The notes under the pieces are model-generated. The model had not been told where the DNA came from and searched no databases. It saw only the letters and a program-made list of their open reading frames with translations. From contig NZ_KI912151.1 of NCBI RefSeq assembly GCF_000517105.1, positions 582,460-646,459 of the forward strand: a stretch of 64,000 nt of DNA, given 5' to 3'. Of the stretch, positions 56,274 through 64,000 are shown piece after piece. Position numbers and translations under genes: made by a program. Source of the DNA: Fischerella sp. PCC 9605. Lineage in GTDB: Bacteria; Cyanobacteriota; Cyanobacteriia; Cyanobacteriales; Nostocaceae. How positions within the stretch are numbered: position 1 is the stretch's first letter; each line of letters opens with the position of its first letter.

Positions 56274-58175
56274 CTATTCCACAGTAACACTCTTAGCAAG
56301 ATTACGAGGTTGATCCACATCCAAGCCGCGACGGGCAGCAATGTGATAAGCCAGTAATTGCAAAGGAATCACACTTAGGATGGGGGAAAGTAATTCATCC
56401 ACAAAAGAAAGGGGAATGAGATCGTTAAATATTTCTGCTGCTTCTCCCTCTTTGACAGGTGTAACACCAATTAACCTAGAATCACGAGCTTTTGCTTCTT
56501 GAGCATTAGAGATAACTTTTTCGTAGACACTACCAGGTACAGCGATCGCCACTACTGGTACTTTTGCATCCAACAAAGCGATAGGGCCGTGCTTCATTTC
56601 GCCAGCTGGGTAGCCTTCAGCGTGAATGTAGCTAATTTCCTTTAGTTTCAACGCTCCTTCCAAGGCAATAGGAAAGTTTATTCCTCTACCCAAAAAGATG
56701 AAATCTTGTGTTTCAGCAAACTCATGTGCTAGTTGTTCGGTTAATTTTTCTTGGCCTTCCAAATTTGCTTCAATTTCCTTGGGAATCTGCCATAATCCTT
56801 TGAGAATATCCTCTAAAATATCTGGAGGAAGTGTTTGACGACAATAGGCTAAATCTAGCGCCAAAGCGTAAAACGCCATTAGTTGGGCAATAAAAGTTTT
56901 TGTCGCCGCCACTCCAACTTCAATCCCGGCAAGGGTATTAATGATATGCGGAACCATGTGTCCCAAACTACTTTCTGGGCGATTGGTAATTCCCAAAAGT
57001 CGTGCTTGATATTTAGCTTCTCTACCTTGACGTCGTTCTTGTTCCATTGCCAAGGCTGCCAGTGTATCAGCTGTTTCACCGGATTGGGTAACGCCAATAG
57101 TGAGCGTATTAGACGTTAGGGGTGAGGGAGCATAGCGGAACTCAGAAGCATACTGTACCTGAGTCGGTATTTCTGCCAGTTGTTCTAGTAAATATTTACC
57201 CACTAATGCCGCGTGCCAACTAGTACCGCAAGCGACGATTTGAATTTGCTCTAAATTGGTGTAAAGTTCACTTGGCAAACCAATATTGATGGGGGAATCA
57301 CCACTATTAGTTGCATTCCAATCCGTGTTGAAATAAGCTTCCAAACAAGCTCTTACCACTCCCGGTTGCTCGTAAATTTCCTTGAGCATGAAGTGCTTGA
57401 ATCCTTGTTTTTCTACCATCATGGGATTCAAGCTGAGTAGACGGGGATGTTTTTTCAACCTTTGGCCAGCAAAGTTGTAAATTTCCACACCCAAAGGAGT
57501 GAGACGTGCTATTTCGCCATTTTCCAGGGGTAGCACCGCACGGGTATGGGAAATAATCGCGGGAGTATCGGAAGCACAGAAAAACTCTCCTTGCCCAAAA
57601 CCAATCACCAAGGGAGCTTGTTGACGAACGACAATGAGTTCATCGGGATAGTCGGCGCAGATAATCGCGATCGCAAATGCACCTTGCAATTTATTAACAG
57701 CTTTTCGTACCGACTCTAAGAACACAGAGTCAGAATTACTTTGTCCAAGAGCAATTTCTTCCTTGATCAACTGGGCGATTAAGTGAGGTATGACTTCTGT
57801 ATCTGTTTCTGAGCGAAATTGATGTCCTTGGGTCTTGAGTTGTTCGCGTAGCTCACGATAGTTTTCGATAATGCCATTTTGCACCACTGCCACCCGCATC
57901 GCCGTATCCATATGGGGATGGGCGTTGTATTCTTCTGGTTTACCATGAGTTGCCCAGCGAGTATGACCGATACCAATTTGAGCGGGGGCATCTAGCTGTT
58001 CTAACTTGGAACGCAGGTTGTATAGTTTGCCTTTAGCCCGAACGCAATTAATTTCTCCTTCCCAGATCGTGGCAATTCCCGCAGAATCGTAACCCCGATA
58101 CTCCAGTTTTTCCAGCCCAGATAACAAAATTTCTGTTGCCGCTTGAGTGCCAACATAGCCAACGATACCGCACAT
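56274..58175 (-). CDS. glmS: Glutamine-fructose-6-phosphate aminotransferase (isomerising)
   Basis: Makes glucosamine-6-phosphate, the first step to UDP-GlcNAc for peptidoglycan. 633 residues. The N-terminal glutaminase begins MCGIVGYVG with the catalytic Cys as residue 2 before processing, and has GIGHTRWATHGKPEEYNAHP. Two SIS isomerase domains carry IVACGTSWHAALVGKYLLEQ, GVTQSGETADTLAAL and FLGRGINFPIALEGALKLKE. The C-terminal DVDQPRNLAKSVTVE is typical. No glmS ribozyme is expected or seen. psaC lies upstream on the same strand, 303 bases away. Confidence 0.97.
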   Translation of the reverse strand: MCGIVGYVGTQAATEILLSGLEKLEYRGYDSAGIATIWEGEINCVRAKGKLYNLRSKLEQLDAPAQIGIGHTRWATHGKPEEYNAHPHMDTAMRVAVVQNGIIENYRELREQLKTQGHQFRSETDTEVIPHLIAQLIKEEIALGQSNSDSVFLESVRKAVNKLQGAFAIAIICADYPDELIVVRQQAPLVIGFGQGEFFCASDTPAIISHTRAVLPLENGEIARLTPLGVEIYNFAGQRLKKHPRLLSLNPMMVEKQGFKHFMLKEIYEQPGVVRACLEAYFNTDWNATNSGDSPINIGLPSELYTNLEQIQIVACGTSWHAALVGKYLLEQLAEIPTQVQYASEFRYAPSPLTSNTLTIGVTQSGETADTLAALAMEQERRQGREAKYQARLLGITNRPESSLGHMVPHIINTLAGIEVGVAATKTFIAQLMAFYALALDLAYCRQTLPPDILEDILKGLWQIPKEIEANLEGQEKLTEQLAHEFAETQDFIFLGRGINFPIALEGALKLKEISYIHAEGYPAGEMKHGPIALLDAKVPVVAIAVPGSVYEKVISNAQEAKARDSRLIGVTPVKEGEAAEIFNDLIPLSFVDELLSPILSVIPLQLLAYHIAARRGLDVDQPRNLAKSVTVE

Positions 58176-58416
58176 AGCTCACACCACCACATTTTCAGGA
58201 TGATTAAATCCAGTATAGTTGTTAGCACAATAATCCGACATCAGCAAAGAGCAAAAGAAGCTACATAGCTGCCTTTAGCGTTCACATGCTAAGATTTTTG
58301 GAATTTTTTATAGGAAGAGATAAATTTTTTAGGTTGGACATTGCCCACCACTCTAATTGAATGGTGAGAAATGTCCATCCTAAGTTCTAAAAGTGTTTGC
58401 TATCCGACTTTATACA

Positions 58417-58463
58417 CTGCCCCTCAAGGGGCAGCAGATTCATTTACACCCCTATGAGGGGTG
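58417..58463. terminator. Two stem-loops between psaC and glmS
   Basis: CTGCCCCTCAAGGGGCAG (58417-58434) and CACCCCTATGAGGGGTG (58447-58463), just downstream of psaC. Both stems are perfect. They may stabilise or end the psaC mRNA; no clear U run follows on the minus strand. Confidence 0.6.
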
Positions 58464-58478
58464 GGCTTTTCTGCGATT

Positions 58479-58808
<330 letters not shown>

Positions 58809-58856
58809 TCAAAAGGCTACATAACTTCAAACAACGTAATAGGGATGGTCAATAGT

Positions 58857-58991
58857 CATATCAAGTCCGGCTAATTCATATTCATTAAAAACCCTCACCC
58901 CCTCCTATCGGACACCCCTCTCCCCAGTTGGGAGAGGGGCTGGGGGTGAGGGCAGATACAATAACTAATCAAACGGATTTGATATCAATGG
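58857..58991. mobile_element. Inverted copy of the inner unit of the array 2 element
   Basis: Begins ATATCAAGTCCGGCTAATTC and ends CAAACGGATTTGATATC, matching 56055-56180 in reverse complement, with a different GC-rich centre. It lacks the TACCGATT ends. It lies between psaC and the broken hsp20 gene. Confidence 0.75.
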
Positions 58992-59085
58992 TCATTTGTC
59001 ATTGGTTAGTGGTTAGTGGTTATTTCTCCCACTCTCCCCATCACTCCATCGCTACTCCCCCGCTCTCCGCATCCTCTTCGGTCAA

Positions 59086-59524
59086 ATGGATCAAATTTTT
59101 GACGAAATGTTAAGTTTTCAATATCAGCCTGAAGTGGGTTGGAAGCCAGCAGTTGAACTACAAAATACAAGTGATAACCTGATTTTACGGGGTGCAAATT
59201 CCCGGTGTAGAAGGTAAAGATTTAGATATCCAAGTGACTAGGGAAGCAGTCGCTATTACAGATGAACACCGCAATGAAACCAAAGCAGAAAATGGCGGCT
59301 ATGTACGTTCAAAGTTCCGCTATGGCAAATTCAAGCGAGTAATATCTCTGCCAGTTGCGATTCAAAATGACAAGGTGCAAACTGAGTACAAACATGGTAT
59401 ATTGACACTGATACTGCCTAAAATTACAGAAGCACGTCAGCAAGTAATCAAAATTAACTTAACAAAGAATATTGCTGAACCAGTTTCAGAAGCTACACAT
59501 ATACAAAAAGCTCAAGTAGCATAG
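59086..59524 (+). pseudogene. Small heat-shock protein Hsp20, frameshifted and 5'-truncated
   Basis: The first frame starts ATG at 59086 (MDQIFDEMLSFQYQPEVGWK) and reaches DNLILRG. The alpha-crystallin domain then continues in another frame from 59192: VQIPGVEGKDLDIQVTREAV, GGYVRSKFRYGKFKRVISLP and GILTLILPK. Removing one G from the GGGG run at 59189-59192 restores one continuous Hsp20. The usual N-terminal start of the family is also replaced by C/T-rich repeats. The protein would be a holdase chaperone; as read, only a truncated alpha-crystallin domain from a GTG start could be made. Confidence 0.85.
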
Positions 59525-59576
59525 TTAACAACTATCGGATTTTTTCCTCATTGGTTGGTTTGGTGTGACATGATTT

Positions 59577-59629
59577 AACCGCCTTCGTCGTCTAGAAAGC
59601 ATTTTCCAGACCGTGAGAGCGGTTTTTTT
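59577..59629 (+). terminator. Terminator after hsp20
   Basis: AACCGC ... GCGGTT followed by TTTTTTT; the loop is long (about 36 bases) with GTCGTCTAGAAAGC inside. Confidence 0.6.
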
Positions 59630-59944
59630 ATATGTTGATTAATCGATTTGAGTAGGTTGGTGTAAAAGGGACTGGGGACAGGTGATTAGGGACTGGGGCA
59701 TGGGGCAATGGGCATGGGGCAAAGATAATCGTTAAATCCCAATACCCAATACCCAATACCCAGTCCCTACTACTAAGAAGCATAGAAAAGTGCTATTAAG
59801 TTATGTATAAAGGTGTACTTTAGAGAAAGATTGACAACTTTTTTACAAATTATTAGCAAATAGTTAACTCTAACATAAACTCCGGATGCTATGGCAAGCG
59901 GGTGCGTTACTATCCTAATAATGTAAACGTCATTACAAAAGCTT

Positions 59945-60316
59945 ATGGAGCCAGAGACTTTACCAACTGAGGTGATTCTGACACATCCGCGTCAGTCTCT
60001 CGGGAGCGTCCAACTTGACTGGATGCCACAACCAGGAAACTATTTAGACTTGGAAGGAAAAACTTATGCTGTTTTAGAACGTCGCCATCGTTACCAGCTC
60101 AAGGCGGGACGCTACCGTTTGCAGAAAATAGCTTTATATGTGCAGTCTGCCAAGCGGCCGGAAGAAAAAACTTGGATAGAAGGACGTTGGGTCATCGGCA
60201 ATGCCAGCTGCCGCTACAATGCTAATTCAGAAATTATTCGCTGTGCAGTTAATCCAGAGGGTCCATGCGAATCTTGCCGCTTCTACGAAAAGTTAAGAAC
60301 TAAGAGTGAAGAGTAA
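59945..60316 (+). CDS. DUF6464-type cyanobacterial protein
   Basis: 123 residues. Recognisable blocks are MPQPGNYLDLEGKTYAVLER and the cysteine-containing end IGNASCRYNANSEIIRCAVN followed by GPCESCRFYE. The four cysteines suggest metal binding or a disulfide pair. Function unknown. The region 59630-59944 before it holds GGGGACTGGG/GGGCATGG repeats. Confidence 0.72.
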   Translation: MEPETLPTEVILTHPRQSLGSVQLDWMPQPGNYLDLEGKTYAVLERRHRYQLKAGRYRLQKIALYVQSAKRPEEKTWIEGRWVIGNASCRYNANSEIIRCAVNPEGPCESCRFYEKLRTKSEE

Positions 60317-60355
60317 GAAGTTAACGGACTTAAATTGTAACTCTTCACTTCTAAT

Positions 60356-61363
60356 TCAAAGCTGATAACTTTCTAAAACTTCTCCCACTGTTAAACGCGT
60401 ACCATTCACAAAATCCCATCCTGACTGGGGACGTTTGCCAGCTAGCTGAACTTCTCGTAACAGCAATAAACCCTCTCCAGTTTGTACGATCGCTCCTACT
60501 CCCTTGGCAATGCTTACTACTTCCCCTGGGCTGCCCGACGTTGTTGATAAATCAGGGATTTTATGGTGTAATTCTTGAATTTCTAGTGGTAGTTCTGGCC
60601 AGTAAGCAGAACCAAGGGGAGCGGTTGCGGTAATTTTGAGTGGTTGGTTGCGAAAGCCCGTTGTACAGTTAGGGTAAAAGCCTCTGATTTGATTGTGTAA
60701 TTGTATGGCGCTCTTTGACCAATCCAGTTGATAATCTTCCTTTTGAATTAAAGGCGCATAAGTAGCTTCAGAATTATCTTGAGGAATTGGTTCAATTTCC
60801 CCAGCTTCCAGCTTGAGTAAAGTTTCTATCAACAAATCTGCACCTATTGTTGCCAATTTCTCTGCCAAATCTTGGGCATTGTCTAGTAAGCCTATTGGTG
60901 TAGTGGCTTTCAGCAGCATTGCACCAGTATCCATCCCTGCATCCATCAACATTGTCGTGATGCCCGTTTCTTTTTCTCCGTGATACAAACACCACTGAAT
61001 TGGAGCTGCACCCCGATACTTGGGTAAAATCGAGCCATGCACGTTAACACAACCCAACTTGGGCATATCCAAAATTGCTTGAGAGAGAATTTGCCCATAG
61101 GCAACAACCACAAATACGTCGGCACCAATTTCTTGGAGTTGAGTGAGAGTTTGGGTATCTTTTTTAACTCGTTGAGGTTGCCATACAGGCAAGTTATGGG
61201 CTGTAGCGATGGTTTTTACTGGTGAAGATATAAGTTCATTTCCACGTCCCCGGCGCTTATCTGGTTGTGTAACAACCCCTAGCACTTGAAACTCTGGATG
61301 ATTGAGCAATTTTTCTAGAGTCGGAACTGCAAATTGTGGAGTACCAAAGAATACAATTTTCAT
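60356..61363 (-). CDS. fmt: Methionyl-tRNA formyltransferase
   Basis: Formylates initiator Met-tRNA. 335 residues from the ATG at 61363 ([20 protein letters not shown]); an ATG three codons earlier is less likely. The formyl-transfer motif [14 protein letters not shown] and [18 protein letters not shown] are intact. The C-terminal OB-like domain ends with [19 protein letters not shown]. It converges with the DUF6464 gene. Confidence 0.96.
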   Translation of the reverse strand: MKIVFFGTPQFAVPTLEKLLNHPEFQVLGVVTQPDKRRGRGNELISSPVKTIATAHNLPVWQPQRVKKDTQTLTQLQEIGADVFVVVAYGQILSQAILDMPKLGCVNVHGSILPKYRGAAPIQWCLYHGEKETGITTMLMDAGMDTGAMLLKATTPIGLLDNAQDLAEKLATIGADLLIETLLKLEAGEIEPIPQDNSEATYAPLIQKEDYQLDWSKSAIQLHNQIRGFYPNCTTGFRNQPLKITATAPLGSAYWPELPLEIQELHHKIPDLSTTSGSPGEVVSIAKGVGAIVQTGEGLLLLREVQLAGKRPQSGWDFVNGTRLTVGEVLESYQL

Positions 61364-61372
61364 GATAGTCAT

Positions 61373-62220
61373 TAGTCATTAGTCATTAGTCATCCGCTCC
61401 AGGATTGGGTATCGGGAATTGGGGATTGGGTATTGGGTATTGGGTACTAAGATTTCTTTATTCCTAGTCCCCAGTCCCCAGTCCCTCTTTTTTCCCAAAA
61501 ATGAGTTAGTAGAGTTATCTTAGTGGAGTTATAATGAATTGGCTAGATATTTAACGAGTGCCAACTGTATCTCTTGTAACTAAGCTTAACTCTCTGGCTT
61601 TGTCTATCGCTAAGCCTTTTCGGGTTCACTACCTCAATTTAGTTTTTATAATTTTTCTAGAAGTCCGCAGCCTTCACTAACCATTTTTAACAAAAGTGTG
61701 TTTCTGTAATAGCTGTAACTGCAAATTATATTCTTGTAGTTAAGCTTAAAACAGTTGCCTTTGGCTAGAGTTTGAGTGTTATTGTTTGAGTCTGCTTAGT
61801 TGAGCGATACCTTTGTCAAATCCTTGTAATAATGCCGCAATTTTACCGTTATCGGTATCCGCAGTGTTGCAGCAATATAAATAGACAGCTCCTGCCTATC
61901 CACAGCTAAGTGTCTGTGTTAGTGTCACTCAAAAGCTATCACTTTGGTGTAGCTGGGTCTGAGCAGCGGCAAAAATTTCTATGAGGCGATAAAAAGTTCG
62001 GTTCATCACGGTTCAGTAATTATGCTAGTATCTTTTGCTAGCTATTCTGAATATTTATATCTTGTAATTATTCATACAATTTTTTGTAAAACAATGCAAA
62101 ATTTAACAAATTTGTCTCCTAAAATCTGCTAGTTCCCTGTTATACATATAATCAAAGCCTGCCCCATAACTGTACTGGCATCACTCCTCACACAGCAACC
62201 GCCCTCTAGAGAGTCAACAA
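61373..62220. other. Gene-free stretch upstream of the secreted protein
   Basis: About 850 bases with TTAGTCATTAGTCATT and GGGTATTGGG tandem repeats at the left. The rest is AT-rich without a supported gene. It should contain the promoter for the gene at 62221, but no specific element can be named. Confidence 0.5.
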
Positions 62221-63549
62221 ATGCTTCAAAACCTTTTGCTGTCAGGATGGTTTCGCCTGCAACCATTCCTTAAGTATGTTGCCGTTGTCATGTTGATTGC
62301 GCCCCTAATGGCTGCATCTAGTCACTCTACCTCAGCGCGATCGCAAACAGCTAAAAATATCTCCGTGACAATGGCGTCTGACTCTGTGTTTATTACAGCA
62401 AGTGCCAATCAAGCACCTGCAGCAAATCAAGTATCAAAAGTTGCAACAATCTATTATTTGACAGATAAACCTGGTTCTGTAATAGTGTCTAGGGCTGCTG
62501 TTGATGAATTGCAAATATTACAAATAGATAACATTGAGTCTTGGACAGCGAAAGATGATTCTCTGTCAATGAAGGAATTGCCAAACAACGACTCATTAGC
62601 GGCGGTAGAACTTGCAGTAGGGGTATTGCGATCGCACTCTCTGTCTCAAGGGCTGTCTAGTAGTCAATTGGGTTTAGTGGAAAGATTAAAAGTTGCTAAA
62701 CTACAGTCTTTACCTACAGAAAATAGCAATTTGTCTATTGATGAGTCTGCTGCGCGATCGTCACAAGCAGCGACAATCGCGCCTGTAACTGGGGAATCAC
62801 AGCCGAATTATAGGGAAGTGCCTGTTGTTGAAGAATCCGAACAGGCACAAATAGAACAGCAAGATCCGATTGGAAGTCCTCATCCTGTTCCTTGGAATTG
62901 GATCATGACTACTCATCAAGCTATTAGTTCTCAGGGTAGTTCTGGAGTGCGTCATTACCGCAGCGTACCTGTGATTTCTCCAGATGGTAGGCATGCTGTT
63001 TACAGCCGCGTGCAATTAGAAATAAAACCAGAACTTTATAACAGCCGTGTCAGCAGTGTTTTGTTTGTTGAAGACAGGCAAACTGGAAAATTGCGGGTCT
63101 TGTCTTCAACCTCTCGGAATATGGATACTTTATTAAGCGTCAAGGCTGACCGAGATGCTAATGGGGAAGGAACTATTGGAGTATTAGTGCCAGTCAGTTG
63201 GTCAGAAAGTGGCGATCGCTTTTTAGCACGCCAGTTTGAAGGGGTATTTAATACCTCTGATGCTACAGATCGGGCGTTGATTTGGGATCGGCAAAGCGAT
63301 CGCACTAATACTATTTCTCCTGTCTCTGAAGAACAGGAACATGAGAAGATTGCCGTACTTTTAGGTTGGAGTAAAATCCAACCTAGTAACGTCCTGTTCC
63401 GCACTGGTGAAATAGGCCAAGAAGATTGGCCCGTGTTAGCAGTTTCTGATGATGGCAGGACTGTAATTGCAACAGATACCGATCAACCAGTCACCTTTGG
63501 TGAAAAGGTGAAAGAAGTTTGGGGTAAACCTCAAGTTGCTTATCGATGA
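62221..63549 (+). CDS. Secreted protein of unknown function
   Basis: 442 residues. The N-terminal signal peptide (LKYVAVVMLIAPLMAASSHS) is followed by a Ser/Gln-rich low-complexity region to about residue 220. A conserved-looking C-terminal half has beta-propeller-like strands (RSVPVISPDGRHAVYSRVQL, SVLFVEDRQTGKLRVLSSTS, ALIWDRQSDRTN). Likely periplasmic. I do not recognise the family. Confidence 0.7.
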   Translation: MLQNLLLSGWFRLQPFLKYVAVVMLIAPLMAASSHSTSARSQTAKNISVTMASDSVFITASANQAPAANQVSKVATIYYLTDKPGSVIVSRAAVDELQILQIDNIESWTAKDDSLSMKELPNNDSLAAVELAVGVLRSHSLSQGLSSSQLGLVERLKVAKLQSLPTENSNLSIDESAARSSQAATIAPVTGESQPNYREVPVVEESEQAQIEQQDPIGSPHPVPWNWIMTTHQAISSQGSSGVRHYRSVPVISPDGRHAVYSRVQLEIKPELYNSRVSSVLFVEDRQTGKLRVLSSTSRNMDTLLSVKADRDANGEGTIGVLVPVSWSESGDRFLARQFEGVFNTSDATDRALIWDRQSDRTNTISPVSEEQEHEKIAVLLGWSKIQPSNVLFRTGEIGQEDWPVLAVSDDGRTVIATDTDQPVTFGEKVKEVWGKPQVAYR

Positions 63550-63572
63550 TTTTATACAAGCTTTGATGCTAG

Positions 63573-63601
63573 CCTGTTCCAGCTTGGGAACGGGTTTTTT
63601 T
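63573..63601 (+). terminator. Rho-independent terminator
   Basis: CCTGTTCC, loop AGCTTG, GGAACGGG, then TTTTTTT. Strong terminator 24 bases after the secreted-protein gene. Confidence 0.92.
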
Positions 63602-63630
63602 AATTTACGTAAGACTGTGAATTGGTTCTC

Positions 63631-63723
63631 ATACCAAGTTGTGTTCAGATATAGCAATTTGTGCCCTCTCCCCCTCCCCTCTCCCAAATTGGGAGAGGGG
63701 TGCCGACAGGCGGGGTGAGGGAA
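63631..63723. mobile_element. MITE-like element, family 1, copy 3 (truncated)
   Basis: Begins ATACCAAGTTGTGTTCAGAT and has the palindrome CTCTCCCAAATTGGGAGAG; the other end stops after GGGTGAGGGAAG. Opposite orientation to copies 1 and 2. Confidence 0.7.
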
Positions 63724-63960
63724 GACACCCTTCGGGAAGTCAAAAGTATCAAGTCAAAAATCACACGTTATAATCTTTACTTTTGACTTTTGAATGCGTG
63801 ACTTTTGAATTGTTTTGTCCTCCTTCCCTTCCAATTTGAAGATTACTGAATTGGTGTTCTAGTGGTACTGCCATCGCTGGCAAATTGTCAGATATCACCC
63901 AAACAAGTCAAAATTTAAAAGATATATTAATACAAACTCCTCAAGAAAAATTTCATACAA

Positions 63961-64000
63961 CTAAATAGAAGTCTCGCTGCTTTCCAACTCATCCTCTTCT
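63961..64000 (-). CDS. C-terminal tail of a gene running in from the right
   Basis: Read leftwards, the last bases give the acidic end EEDELESSETSI and a TAG stop (63961-63963). Too short to identify. Confidence 0.3.
   Translation of the reverse strand, partial: EEDELESSETSI

Overview
The window is chromosomal DNA of a filamentous, probably heterocyst-forming (Nostocales-type) cyanobacterium. The support is a cyanobacterial PsaC, dense HIP1 sites (GCGATCGC), heptamer tracts of the TTTTACT/AAAAGTT type, many MITE-like repeats, and families typical of that group (TPR-CHAT, NACHT-FGE, BTAD regulator). The species cannot be named from this.

Layout. 1-5.3 kb: 3' end of a non-ribosomal peptide synthetase (A-PCP-TE), an O-antigen-ligase-like membrane protein, a transposase remnant, a glutathione S-transferase fragment and an O-methyltransferase. 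5.4-12 kb: M48 peptidase, murA, tRNA-Leu(CAG), a SpoU rRNA methylase, a ThiF-like protein, a kinase-like protein and unknowns. 12.5-19.2 kb: WD40 remnant, secreted TPR protein, BTAD regulator, lipoprotein, a frameshifted M43 metalloprotease and an M28 peptidase. 19.8-28 kb: hybrid PAS/GAF histidine kinase, OsmC, metallophosphoesterase and polyphosphate kinase.

28.9-56.2 kb is a defence island centred on a type III-B-like CRISPR-Cas system. A translationally coupled operon encodes a compact Cas10 without an HD domain, Cmr3, Cmr4, Cmr5, a double-length Cmr6 (probably fused to a Cmr1-like RAMP) and a CARF-HEPN RNase. Behind it, on the other strand, lie an HTH-DUF4384 regulator and a TPR-CHAT caspase-like protease. 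Next come a reverse transcriptase-Cas1 fusion split by one in-frame amber codon, CRISPR array 1 (26 repeats) with a terminator, a second stand-alone Cas1 lacking two canonical acidic residues, Cas2, a RelE-like toxin and two small genes. A NACHT-FGE protein and array 2 (42 repeats plus a terminal degenerate repeat split by a transposable element) close the island. No cas6 is present. The two array repeats share their 3' halves but have different, internally paired stems, and their leaders are related, so both probably belong to one system.

56.2-64 kb: glmS, psaC, a broken hsp20, a DUF6464 protein, fmt, a secreted unknown and the tail of one more gene. Working model: RT-Cas1, the degenerate Cas1 and Cas2 acquire spacers, possibly from RNA; Cmr proteins bind crRNA, and a non-Cas6 nuclease matures it; Cas10 makes cyclic oligoadenylate that switches on the CARF-HEPN RNase; the TPR-CHAT/HTH-DUF4384 pair may be a further effector arm. 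This last link is inference from position only.
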